Shown piece by piece: positions 7,865 through 15,624 of a DNA stretch of 40,818 nucleotides. The stretch comes from an uncultured bacterium (GTDB taxonomy: Bacteria > Planctomycetota > Phycisphaerae > Phycisphaerales > SM1A02): NCBI GenBank assembly GCA_903891095.1, contig CAITDI010000018.1:1-40818 (forward strand), given 5' to 3'. Positions within the stretch are counted from its first letter, which is position 1. The number at the start of each line of letters is the position of its first letter. The notes beneath the pieces are model-generated. The model was not told the DNA's origin, made no database searches, and saw only the letters and a program-made list of their open reading frames with translations. The translations under genes were made by a program, and so were the position numbers.

Positions 7865-8758
7865 TCAGGCCGTCGCGGCCGCCCGCCGCTTGCGCGACAC
7901 GAAGTACGCGAATCCCGCGACCGCCAGCAGCACCGCGAGCAGGATCGCGCTCGCCTTGGTGTTGCCCATGTCGAGGCCGTCTTCCTTGGTCATGTAGTCG
8001 CCGGCCGCGGCGCCGAGCGGATGCGTGACGATGATGCCCGCCCAGTAGCACGTCATGCGCGACACGCGCGTGAAGAGCGCGACGCAGGTCACGACCGCGA
8101 GCAGCCCGAGCAGCACCATCGCCGTCGTGTCGTCGCCAAAGCCGAATCCCGCCTGGTGGATGCCGTGGTTCGCGATCCACTCGCCGAACATCGTGTCCGA
8201 CAGCGAGCGCTCGACGAGCTCCTTGCCGTCGGCGCCGATCACCTCGCCGAGATCAAGCTCGTCCTTCGAGAGGAGGTCGCCGATCACGGTGCCGAGCGTG
8301 CTGCTTGCGAAGATCGCGAGCCAGTACAGGCTTTCCGCGCGGCGGCTGAGTTCGGCCCCAAGCGTGTTCACTGGATCAAGCGAGCGCGTCGAGAGCCTCC
8401 ACGCGACCAGCGCGGCGACGAGCGCCGCGAGCACCACGACCGCGCTGATCGGGTAGCCGAGCCCGAGCGTGCGCGCGGCCCAGTCGGAGAGCGTCGTGCC
8501 ACCGATCGATGCGAGCGTGAGCGTCGTCCAATAGAGCGCCGCATGCGACTTGCGCCGCGAGACCTCGACGATCATCGCCACGAGAAACAGCCCGAGCAGC
8601 ACCGCAGTACCGCCGCCGTAGCCAAGGCCGAGCGTCTGCGAGATCAGGTCGCCTGCGGTCTCGCCAAGCGTGGTCGAACTGATCACGAGCGCCCAGTAGA
8701 GGCCGTCGATCTTGGGAAGGGTCTTGTGGTTCGATTCGGTGGTCATTGCGGGTGCCAT
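7865..8758 (-). CDS. COG4705-like polytopic membrane protein
   Basis: 297 residues with about eight transmembrane segments arranged as internal repeats. Each repeat starts with a Tyr-Trp pair and a Thr/Gly-rich signature: GLYWALVISSTTLGETAGDLIS, ALYWTTLTLASIGGTTLSDW, SLYWLAIFASSTLGTVIGDLLS and CYWAGIIVTHPLGAAAGDYM. This is the pattern of the uncharacterised COG4705 membrane-anchored protein family. The conserved Asp in each repeat (GD or SDW) may line a channel or bind a metal, but that is inference. The ATG at 8758 lies 4 bases after the sulfatase stop (TGA at 8763-8765), indicating translational coupling; a second ATG at 8746 is also possible. The partnership with a sulfatase has no obvious functional explanation. 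Confidence 0.82.
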   Translation of the reverse strand: MAPAMTTESNHKTLPKIDGLYWALVISSTTLGETAGDLISQTLGLGYGGGTAVLLGLFLVAMIVEVSRRKSHAALYWTTLTLASIGGTTLSDWAARTLGLGYPISAVVVLAALVAALVAWRLSTRSLDPVNTLGAELSRRAESLYWLAIFASSTLGTVIGDLLSKDELDLGEVIGADGKELVERSLSDTMFGEWIANHGIHQAGFGFGDDTTAMVLLGLLAVVTCVALFTRVSRMTCYWAGIIVTHPLGAAAGDYMTKEDGLDMGNTKASAILLAVLLAVAGFAYFVSRKRRAAATA

Positions 8759-8762
8759 CGCT

Positions 8763-10085
8763 TCATCGCGTGTTCTGCGGCGGGCGCGCGCGGCCGCCCT
8801 GCTTCGCCGGCGCATCGCGCTTCGCAGTGATCGCGGGGAGATCCTTCGTCGCAGCCTCTGCCTTCGCAGCGAGTCGCGCGACAATCTCAGGGTTGTCCTT
8901 CGCGACATCGTTGCGCTCCGACGGATCGCTCGCGAGGTTGTACAGCGCGCGCGTGCCGCCTTCGAGCAGGATCAGCTTCCACCCGCCATCGAATACCGCG
9001 TTGTCGAACGACGCGATCACGAACGGCGCGCGCTCGACCGCCTTGCCCGATGCAATCGCAGGCCACTGGCTCGCGCCGTCGAGCTTGGCGGCCTCAGGAA
9101 GCTTCGCGCCCGCGGCCTCGGCCAGCGTCGGCAGCAGGTCCTGCACGCACATCGGCTGCGCGAGATGCGCGCCCGCCGCGAGCTTGCCCGTCCAGCGCAC
9201 GACCGCGGGCACATGGATGCCGCCCTCGTACACCGAGCCCTTGCCGCCGCGCATCGGCGCGTTGCTGCCGCCTTCCGCCCTGCTCGCGCCGTTGTCGGAG
9301 AGGAACACGACCAGCGTGTTCTCGCGCAGCTTCTCCGCGTCGAGCGCGTCGAGCACGCGGCCGATGCCGATGTCCATCGCCTCGACGACGGCCTTGTAGA
9401 GCCCGCGCTTCTCGACAAGTTCCGCAGGCGCGGCGAGCGGATCGTGCGGCGCGTTGAGGTTGAGCTGGATGTAGAACGGCTTCTTCGCGTCGCGCGCCTT
9501 GATCTGCCGCACGGCCTCGTCGGCGAGGAGATACGTCGAGTAGCCCTCTTCCTCCACGCTCTTGCCGTCGCGCTGCCAGTCGAGGCGGCCGTTCTTGGCG
9601 GTGTGCTTGTAGTAGTCCGTGCTCGCGCTCAGGAATCCGTAGAAGTGGTCGAAGCCCGCCTTCTGCGGAGAAGACGCCGTGCCGAGATGCCACTTGCCCA
9701 CGAGCGCCGTCGTATAGCCCGCGTCGTGCAGCACCGAAGGAAGCGTCACCTCGCCCGCAGGCACGCCGCGGTCCTGGCCGTTGAGCGGGTTCACGATGCC
9801 GAACCGCCGCGGCATCTTGCCCGTGAGCAACGCCGCGCGCGTCGGGCTGCACACGGGATACGCGTAGAAGCGGTCGAGCTCGGTGCCTTCCTTCGCGAGG
9901 CGATCGAGGTTCGGCGTCGGCATCGACGACGCGTGGAAGCCCACACCCGCCCAACCGAGGTCGTCGACGACGATCACGAGCAGGTTCGGCGCAGGCGGCG
10001 CATCGTCGCGCGCCATCGCGGGGCCGGCCGCCGCAAGGAATCCCGCGAACACGATCGTGGCAAGGCGCATGGAGACCGACATCAT
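8763..10085 (-). CDS. Secreted arylsulfatase (type I, formylglycine-dependent)
   Basis: 440 residues. A signal peptide (MRLATIVFAGFLAAAGPAMA) precedes PNLLVIVVDDLGWAGVGF, whose Asp41-Asp42 are the first calcium ligands. C79-S-P-T-R is the sulfatase signature; Cys79 must be turned into formylglycine to act. Further family marks are GKWHLG, HDPLAAPAE and LSDNGA, the last holding the second metal-binding pair. The enzyme should hydrolyse sulfate esters, probably of sulfated polysaccharides, outside the cytoplasm. Met-Met at 10085/10082 is used as start, but the Met at 10070 gives an equally good signal peptide. It is coupled to the COG4705-like gene downstream and divergent from the DUF3313-like lipoprotein. 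An FGE-like domain occurs at 25301, but it does not look like a functional formylglycine generator. Confidence 0.95.
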   Translation of the reverse strand: MMSVSMRLATIVFAGFLAAAGPAMARDDAPPAPNLLVIVVDDLGWAGVGFHASSMPTPNLDRLAKEGTELDRFYAYPVCSPTRAALLTGKMPRRFGIVNPLNGQDRGVPAGEVTLPSVLHDAGYTTALVGKWHLGTASSPQKAGFDHFYGFLSASTDYYKHTAKNGRLDWQRDGKSVEEEGYSTYLLADEAVRQIKARDAKKPFYIQLNLNAPHDPLAAPAELVEKRGLYKAVVEAMDIGIGRVLDALDAEKLRENTLVVFLSDNGASRAEGGSNAPMRGGKGSVYEGGIHVPAVVRWTGKLAAGAHLAQPMCVQDLLPTLAEAAGAKLPEAAKLDGASQWPAIASGKAVERAPFVIASFDNAVFDGGWKLILLEGGTRALYNLASDPSERNDVAKDNPEIVARLAAKAEAATKDLPAITAKRDAPAKQGGRARPPQNTR

Positions 10086-10206
10086 GCACCGCCAACGCGG
10101 CGAGCATGCGGAAGATTGCCCCCAATTCGACGGACCGCCGCAAGCAAGTCCGCGGGTATAGTCGCGCCCCGCCGGCATGAGCCGGCTTCACGCAACGAGG
10201 AACACC

Positions 10207-10830
10207 ATGAACATCATCCGGAACACCAACCGCTTTCGCTCCGCCCTCTCCGCCATCTTCGTGACCGCGACCGTCGCGGCGCTCGCCGCCTGCGGCTCGT
10301 CCGCGCAGCAGCGCATCGGCTTCATCCCCAACAGCGTGCAGATGAAGGAGACCGACAAGCTCACCCACGAGTGGACGGCGCCGAGCTTCAACCACAAGCA
10401 GTACACCGAGGTCGTCGTCCTGCCCGTGACCACGCCTGCCGAGGGCGCGTACGGCGACCTGACCGACGAGCAGCTCGCCGAGCTCCGCACGACGTTCACC
10501 AACAAGCTCAACGAGGCGTTCAAGGGTGGCATGGGCGCCGCCGCCGGCGCGCCCGCGCGCAAGCTCGTGATCCACGCCGCGATCACCGCGATCAAGCCCA
10601 ACAAGCCGCTGCTCAACGTCGCGCCGCAGACCCAGATCCTGCGCCGCGGCTACGGCTTCGCCTCGTGCGAGATGTTCGCCACCGACGGCGACATCGGCAG
10701 CGTGGTCGCTGCGTACATGCAGACCGTCGACACCCAGCGCCTTGGCACTGCGAAGTACTCGTCCACCGGCACCGCGTCGAAGGCGGCTGAGGATTGGTCG
10801 ACCGAGTTCTTCAAGCTCGTCACGAAGTGA
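10207..10830 (+). CDS. DUF3313-like lipoprotein
   Basis: 207 residues. The start at 10207 is supported by AGGA six bases upstream and by a lipoprotein signal ending LAAC (Cys about residue 29). The mature protein has the features of DUF3313 lipoproteins: an early QRIGFIPNSVQMKE...WTAPSF block, a central Y-x-E-V-V-V-L-P-V strand, a long helix and a C-terminal helix AAEDWSTEFFKLV. Members are envelope lipoproteins of unknown role. It is divergent from the sulfatase, with 121 bases between the two starts. Confidence 0.72.
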   Translation: MNIIRNTNRFRSALSAIFVTATVAALAACGSSAQQRIGFIPNSVQMKETDKLTHEWTAPSFNHKQYTEVVVLPVTTPAEGAYGDLTDEQLAELRTTFTNKLNEAFKGGMGAAAGAPARKLVIHAAITAIKPNKPLLNVAPQTQILRRGYGFASCEMFATDGDIGSVVAAYMQTVDTQRLGTAKYSSTGTASKAAEDWSTEFFKLVTK

Positions 10831-10876
10831 CTCACCCGATAAGCCGCGCAGATTGGGCTTTCGTTCAGGTTTTGTT

Positions 10877-10917
10877 GCCGCCTCCGACGCTACCTCTTGC
10901 GTAGCGTCGGGGGCGGC
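10877..10917. other. Long perfect hairpin between genes
   Basis: 17-bp stem GCCGCCTCCGACGCTAC (10877-10893) / GTAGCGTCGGGGGCGGC (10901-10917), with a single T-G pair and the loop CTCTTGC. It sits 46 bases after the DUF3313-like gene. No T-run follows on either strand, so it is not a standard intrinsic terminator, though it may protect the 3' end or help factor-dependent termination. Confidence 0.6.
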
Positions 10918-10967
10918 TGTCACAGTGGTGGCCGGCCGCCTTCCAGTCACGCGCGACCGATCACAAC

Positions 10968-12134
10968 ATGAAGCCGTACCGCACCCTCGCATTCGTCTTC
11001 GTCCTTGGCCTCACGCATCTGGTTGTCGGTTCGTCCACCGCGCTCGCGGTTCCGGGCGTGACCCCGAACAAGGTGCTCTTCGACGCCACCAAGGCCGAGA
11101 TGGCGGGCAACGCCGACTGGGTCGTGGACGCGGACGTCAACAACATCGGCACCGGCACTGGTGGCGCGATGGTTCCGGGCGGCGGAACCGACTCCAACCC
11201 GCAGCGCATCCCGACCCCCGCGGCGTCGGGCATCACCGCTGCGACCGCCGAGACCTACTGGAAGGGCGCGCTCTCCTCGTGGGGCGTCGCGCTGGTCAAG
11301 CGCGGCTTCAGCGTCGAGTCGCTGCCGCTCGGCGGCCGCATCACCTACGGCGACGCGACCAACGCGCAGGACCTCTCGAACTACGGCATCTACGTGATGT
11401 GCGAGCCCAACATCATGCTTTCCGCCGCGGAAAAGAACGCCATCGTGCGCTTCGTCGCCGCGGGCGGCGGGCTGTTCATGATCGGCGACCACAACGCGTC
11501 CGATCGCAACAACGACGGCTTTGACTCGGTCGATGTGATCAACGACCTCGCGGCCAGCAACGGCGTCGCGACCAATCCGTTCGGCATCGTGAGCAACATC
11601 AACCAGTTCTCGCTGACGAGCACGTTCGTCGCGACCTCGACCACCGATCCGCTCATCCGCGGCGCCGCAGGAACCGTGACCGCGATGATGTACAGCGCGG
11701 GCGCGACGCTCACCATCAGCGGCGCGAATGCCAAGGGCGCGATCTGGCGCACGTCGGCGCGCGCCAACGGCGACGTGATGGTCGCGTACTCGACCTACGG
11801 CCTCGGCAAGGTCGTCATGTGCGGCGACTCGTCGCCGTTCGACGACGGGACGGGCGACACCAACGACACGCTCTTCACCGGCTGGGCCGGCGAGGTCAAC
11901 GGCGACCACGCCAAGCTCGCGATCAACGGCTGCCTGTGGCTCAACCCCGTCCCGCCGCCGCCCGCGTGCGACGCCGACGTGAACGGCGACCGTCTCGTGG
12001 ACGGCAGCGACCTCGCGATGGTGCTGCAGTCCTGGGGCGCGTGCGCTGGCTGCGCGGCCGATGTCAACAACGACAACGTCGTGAATGGCTCCGATCTCGC
12101 GATCGTGCTGCAGGCCTGGGGTGCCTGTCCGTAA
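10968..12134 (+). CDS. Secreted dockerin-like protein with GATase1/DUF4350-like domain
   Basis: 388 residues with signal peptide MKPYRTLAFVFVLGLTHL...ALA. The body (about 30-320) begins NKVLFDATKAEMAGNADWVVDAD and contains GIYVMCEPNIMLSAAEKNAIVRFVAAGGGLFMIGDH, the arrangement seen in glutamine-amidotransferase-like domains of DUF4350/ThuA type, which lack a clear catalytic Cys here. After a PPPP linker come two Ca-loop repeats, DVNGDRLVDGSDLAMVLQSWG and DVNNDNVVNGSDLAIVLQAWG, separated by a Cys-Gly-Cys turn, making a planctomycete-type dockerin-like module. Expected location is the cell surface or outside. Ligand and partner are unknown. Confidence 0.8.
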   Translation: MKPYRTLAFVFVLGLTHLVVGSSTALAVPGVTPNKVLFDATKAEMAGNADWVVDADVNNIGTGTGGAMVPGGGTDSNPQRIPTPAASGITAATAETYWKGALSSWGVALVKRGFSVESLPLGGRITYGDATNAQDLSNYGIYVMCEPNIMLSAAEKNAIVRFVAAGGGLFMIGDHNASDRNNDGFDSVDVINDLAASNGVATNPFGIVSNINQFSLTSTFVATSTTDPLIRGAAGTVTAMMYSAGATLTISGANAKGAIWRTSARANGDVMVAYSTYGLGKVVMCGDSSPFDDGTGDTNDTLFTGWAGEVNGDHAKLAINGCLWLNPVPPPPACDADVNGDRLVDGSDLAMVLQSWGACAGCAADVNNDNVVNGSDLAIVLQAWGACP

Positions 12135-12284
12135 GCGGACCCTCGGCGGCGGCGGCCACCCTCCATCGAGTCGCCATGCGAAGTCGTTGCACACGCTCGG
12201 CTTGCGATTGATTTCGGCGTGAAAGTCCGTCGCGGCGCGTTTGTTCAGTTCTCGCGTTTTGCCGCAGGAAATCAGGCTTTTTGT

Positions 12285-12313
12285 TGCGATTGACCTGATC
12301 GCCCACTACCTTG
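12285..12313 (+). promoter_or_regulatory. Possible sigma-70-type promoter
   Basis: TTGCGA at 12285-12290 and TACCTT at 12308-12313 are separated by 17 bases, 107 bases ahead of the PEP-CTERM start. Only half of the hexamer positions fit the consensus, so this is weak. Confidence 0.25.
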
Positions 12314-12363
12314 ACTGCTCGCGTTGAAGTCCCTCTCTGCGCGCGTCGGTTTTCAGTGTCTCG

Positions 12364-12400
12364 TTTGTCTCGTGTCCTGTCCCTGTCCCGTGTCCCTCTC
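12364..12400 (+). promoter_or_regulatory. Pyrimidine-rich leader shared with another PEP-CTERM gene
   Basis: This untranslated stretch contains TTTGTC, TGTCCTGT, CCCTGTCCC and TGTCCC and ends ten bases before the ribosome site TAGGAG. The same words in the same order precede the minus-strand PEP-CTERM gene starting at 19292. Confidence 0.6.
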
Positions 12401-12419
12401 GAACATCTAGGAGTTTGTG

Positions 12420-13109
12420 ATGACGAAGCAGTTCCTTTTGGCTGCGGTTGTTGGTCTTGCAGCCTCGGCGAGCGCCTCTGCGGCCCTCGTCTGCGGTTGG
12501 ACGATTCCGACCGCCGTTGCCGCCGCCACCACTGGCAGCAACTTCACCTACGGCGCCGCCGATCAGGGTGAGCTCACCGCTGGCACCTCGCTCAGCGGAT
12601 TCCACACGCTTGCCGCGGCCACTTGGTCGTCGCCGGCCGGCAACGGATCGAGCTTCTCGCTCAGCGTCAACAACTGGAGCGCTGGCGACTACTTCCAGAT
12701 CAGCTGCTCGACCACGGGCTACGCCGATCCGATCTCGTTCTCGTTCGACCAGACCCGCTCGGCTACTGGTCCGGCGACGTTCGACGTGCTCATGAGCACC
12801 GACGGCGGCTCGACCTTCAGCACCGTGCTCGCGGGCTACAGCGTCGTCCAGGCTGGTCTCGCCGGCACGGGCACCAGCTCGTGGAACGCGACCACCAACC
12901 AGCCGACCGCCTTCACCACGACCGTCAGCGGCCTCACCGCTGCGGCCAACCAGGCGTCGGTCATCTTCCGCATCCAGTCGACGGTGACCACGGCTGCTGG
13001 AGGCACCAACCGCATCGACAACGTCCAGGTCAACAGCGGCGCCGTCCCGTCGCCGGGCGCGATCGCGCTCGTTGGCCTCGCGGGCCTCGTCGCCCGCCGT
13101 CGCCGCTGA
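12420..13109 (+). CDS. PEP-CTERM-type secreted protein
   Basis: 229 residues. Signal peptide MTKQFLLAAVVGLAASASASA; TAGGAG lies 6-11 bases before the ATG at 12420, which is preferred over the adjoining GTG. The mature part is Ser/Thr/Gly/Asn-rich and beta-strand-like (FSLSVNNWSAGDYFQISCSTTGY, TFDVLMSTDGGSTFSTVLAGY), probably a jelly-roll or lectin-like fold. The last 20 residues are the sorting tail: VPSPGA, a hydrophobic helix IALVGLAGLVA, then four Arg. Such tails are recognised by an exosortase, which is not encoded in this window. It has its own terminator downstream. The ligand is unknown. Confidence 0.88.
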   Translation: MTKQFLLAAVVGLAASASASAALVCGWTIPTAVAAATTGSNFTYGAADQGELTAGTSLSGFHTLAAATWSSPAGNGSSFSLSVNNWSAGDYFQISCSTTGYADPISFSFDQTRSATGPATFDVLMSTDGGSTFSTVLAGYSVVQAGLAGTGTSSWNATTNQPTAFTTTVSGLTAAANQASVIFRIQSTVTTAAGGTNRIDNVQVNSGAVPSPGAIALVGLAGLVARRRR

Positions 13110-13155
13110 GCCGCCCTGCGCTCCGCACGACGCACCACCAGTCATTAAGGTGAGC

Positions 13156-13192
13156 AACGCCCCGGTCGAAAGGCCGGGGCGTTTGCCTTTTT
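13156..13192 (+). terminator. Rho-independent terminator
   Basis: 12-bp stem AACGCCCCGGTC (13156-13167) / GGCCGGGGCGTT (13172-13183) with a GAAA loop, followed by TGCCTTTTT. It ends the PEP-CTERM transcript. Confidence 0.9.
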
Positions 13193-13239
13193 CGCGATCT
13201 GCGGGCGTCGCCCGTCCCCTTCGTGCCGCCTCGGCTCCA

Positions 13240-15192
13240 ATGCGCGTTCACATGACGCACGACGATTCCTTCGCGGCCCCAGCCGATGCGACCCACGCCG
13301 ACCGACCCGCGCCGAACTCCCGCCTTCGGCTCTGGCGCGATCCCGCGTGGATGATCGCGTTGCTCCTCGCGATCGCCGCGCCGATCGCGCTGCGGGCGTG
13401 GATGAACTTCCGCACGCCGATCCCGGGCGGCGTCGACGCGGGCTACTACGCGGTGCAGGCGCGCGAGCTGCTGCAGCACGGCAAGCTCGCGTGGACCGAC
13501 GTGCCGCTGATCTTCGCGCTCGACGCGGCGATCGCCAAGTGCACGATGATCGTGCTCGGCTGGTCGCTCGACGACGCGGTGCTGTGGTCGTCGCGCTTGG
13601 TCGACAGCGTCGGACAGCCGCTGGTCGCGCTGAGCGTCTTCGCGGGCGCGTTCGCGTGGTCGCGCGGACGCCGCAGCGCGATCCCCGCGGCGATCGCGGC
13701 GACGCTCGCGACGACGGTCACCTCGCCCATCCTGCGCATGGTCGGCGACTTTGAGAAGCAGTCGCTCGCGATGGCGTTCATGGCCGCCGCGTGGATCGCG
13801 CTCGGGCGTGCGCTCGCGTCGGCCGACGCGCGGCAACTGCGCGTGCGCGGCGCGTGGGCGATCGGGTTCTTCGTGCTCACGGCGCTCACGCACGCGGGAA
13901 CATTCGGCGCGGCGGCGATGGGCGCGGCGATCACGCTGGTCGCGTGGTCGATCGGCGGCGGACTCACGCGCAGCGGCGTGTCGCGCGCGCGCATCGCGCA
14001 AGGCGCGGTGGTCGCGGTCCTGGTCGCAGGCGTGGTCGGCGCGGTGGTTCTTGGCGCGATCTGGCTGCTCGCCCCGCTCAAGGCGAAGGCGCTGATGGAC
14101 GCGCCGATGAAGCTGTTTGGCGGCGGCGCGGAAGGGCCGGGGGGACCGGGTGGGCCCCGCGGCGGCTCGATGCTCACACTTTGGCTCGCCGCGATCGGCG
14201 TGTGCGCGGTCGCGATCGGTTGGACGATTCGTCGCGCGCGACCCGCGGCCGATGCGCCCGACGATCAACGCTGCGCCGCGCTCGCCGACGGCGCGCTCGC
14301 GATCGGACTCGCGGCGACGGCGGCGTTTCTCGCGTGCCCGCTGATCGCGGGCGACTACGCGAGTCGACTCGCGATCATGGCGCCGGTGCCGTTGGCGCTC
14401 GTGCTTGCGTATGTGCTCGCGTACCGCGCGGCGCAACCGCGCGGCGGCTGGTGGCGCGCGGTGATCTCGCCCGCCGCGAGCGTCGCGCTGTGCGCGGCGA
14501 TCGCGTGGACCAGCGGAATGGGTGGTCGCGGCGGACCGCCGGGCGGCCCGCCGAATAGCATGGGCGGCCCGTCGGGCGGAATGTCCGGCGGACCGCAGAT
14601 GATCACCGTCGACGGCCTCGCCGAACTGCGCAACTGGCGCGACGAACTCGCCGCGCGCGGCACCGCAGTCGTGGCCGCGCGACATGGACTCGAGTTCTGG
14701 GCTGCCTTCGCGCTCAACTGCGCGGGCCGACAGAGCGCGCTCAAGGCGACGGACTTCGACCGCTACGAACACTGCTACATGCTGGTCGAGTCGCGCGGTG
14801 GCGCGGGCGGCGGCGGAGGCGGAGGCGAAGGATTCGGCGGTCGCGGCGGTCCCCCGCGCGGCCGACCTGGTCGTGGGCGTGAGGATGATGGCGAAGGCGG
14901 GGACTTCGGCGGGCGAGACGAGTTCGGCGGCCCCGGTGGCCCCGGCGGCTTCGACGACTTCGGCGGCCCCCCGCCTGGCGATGACTTCTTTGGAGGAGGT
15001 CCACCGCCGCGCAGACGCGGCATGCGCGGCGGTCCGCCGGGAGGCGGCGGCCCCATGTCCATGGGACCTATGTCCGTCGGCCCCATCCCCAGTTCCGCAA
15101 CGATCGTGAAGCGCGGCACCTGGTTCACGCTCTACGAGGTTCCCAAGTCCGCCCGCGAGGAACTGCTGCGCGACGGGCAAACACAAGATTGA
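13240..15192 (+). CDS. Polytopic membrane protein, GT-C-like, with Gly/Pro-rich inserts
   Basis: 650 residues; the start is ATG 13240 or 13252, since upstream in-frame codons overlap the previous gene's terminator. About ten transmembrane segments follow an N-terminal TM. The first loop, PIPGGVDAGYYAVQARELLQ, has an Asp-x-x-Tyr-Tyr arrangement like the catalytic first loop of GT-C or dolichol-type glycosyltransferases, and a later loop ends in a soluble domain with WRDELAARGTAVVAARHGLEFW. Three low-complexity stretches interrupt it: GGGAEGPGGPGG (about 290-305), GGRGGPPGGPPNSMGG (about 428-450) and a roughly 95-residue Gly/Pro/Asp block (about 520-612). GT-C assignment is tentative; another envelope transporter or ligase is possible. 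Confidence 0.7.
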   Translation: MRVHMTHDDSFAAPADATHADRPAPNSRLRLWRDPAWMIALLLAIAAPIALRAWMNFRTPIPGGVDAGYYAVQARELLQHGKLAWTDVPLIFALDAAIAKCTMIVLGWSLDDAVLWSSRLVDSVGQPLVALSVFAGAFAWSRGRRSAIPAAIAATLATTVTSPILRMVGDFEKQSLAMAFMAAAWIALGRALASADARQLRVRGAWAIGFFVLTALTHAGTFGAAAMGAAITLVAWSIGGGLTRSGVSRARIAQGAVVAVLVAGVVGAVVLGAIWLLAPLKAKALMDAPMKLFGGGAEGPGGPGGPRGGSMLTLWLAAIGVCAVAIGWTIRRARPAADAPDDQRCAALADGALAIGLAATAAFLACPLIAGDYASRLAIMAPVPLALVLAYVLAYRAAQPRGGWWRAVISPAASVALCAAIAWTSGMGGRGGPPGGPPNSMGGPSGGMSGGPQMITVDGLAELRNWRDELAARGTAVVAARHGLEFWAAFALNCAGRQSALKATDFDRYEHCYMLVESRGGAGGGGGGGEGFGGRGGPPRGRPGRGREDDGEGGDFGGRDEFGGPGGPGGFDDFGGPPPGDDFFGGGPPPRRRGMRGGPPGGGGPMSMGPMSVGPIPSSATIVKRGTWFTLYEVPKSAREELLRDGQTQD

Positions 15193-15255
15193 CACGCGGG
15201 CTCACCACGCCGCCGCAAGGTCGACATCGGTCCGCCAATCTGCGAAAGTGACCCG

Positions 15256-15588
15256 ATGCAGATCACCGTCGAGAGCAAGTCCCCCGCGCCTGGAACCGTC
15301 GTCAGCCTCGTCGGAAAGCTCGATGCCGTCAGCACCGCAGACGTTGAGAAGGCTCTGATCGGCGTGATCGAAGGCGGCGAGACCAAGCTCGTGGTCGACT
15401 GCGCCAAGCTGGAGTTCATCAGCAGCGCGGGCCTGCGCTCGCTCATCATGGCCATCAAGCGCATGAAGACGCGCGGCGGCACCATCGCGCTCGCGGCGAT
15501 GCAGCGCGACGTCAAGGAGATCATCAACATCAGCGGCCTCTCGCCGCTGTTCAAGATCCACGCGACGCCCGCCGAAGCGCTGGCCTGA
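15256..15588 (+). CDS. STAS-domain anti-sigma factor antagonist
   Basis: 110 residues, one complete STAS domain. Conserved features are VVSLVGKLDAVSTADVEKAL near the N-terminus and VVDCAKLEFISSAGLRSLIM, where Ser56/Ser57 in ISSAGL is the candidate phosphorylation site used by partner kinases. The family switches sigma factors by binding an anti-sigma kinase when unphosphorylated. No RsbW-like kinase, phosphatase or sigma gene adjoins it, so the partner must be elsewhere. It follows the membrane-protein gene by 63 bases on the same strand and could be co-transcribed. Confidence 0.93.
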   Translation: MQITVESKSPAPGTVVSLVGKLDAVSTADVEKALIGVIEGGETKLVVDCAKLEFISSAGLRSLIMAIKRMKTRGGTIALAAMQRDVKEIINISGLSPLFKIHATPAEALA

Positions 15589-15624
15589 GCGGGACAACGA
15601 TCGATCGTTCCACCGATCGATCAG

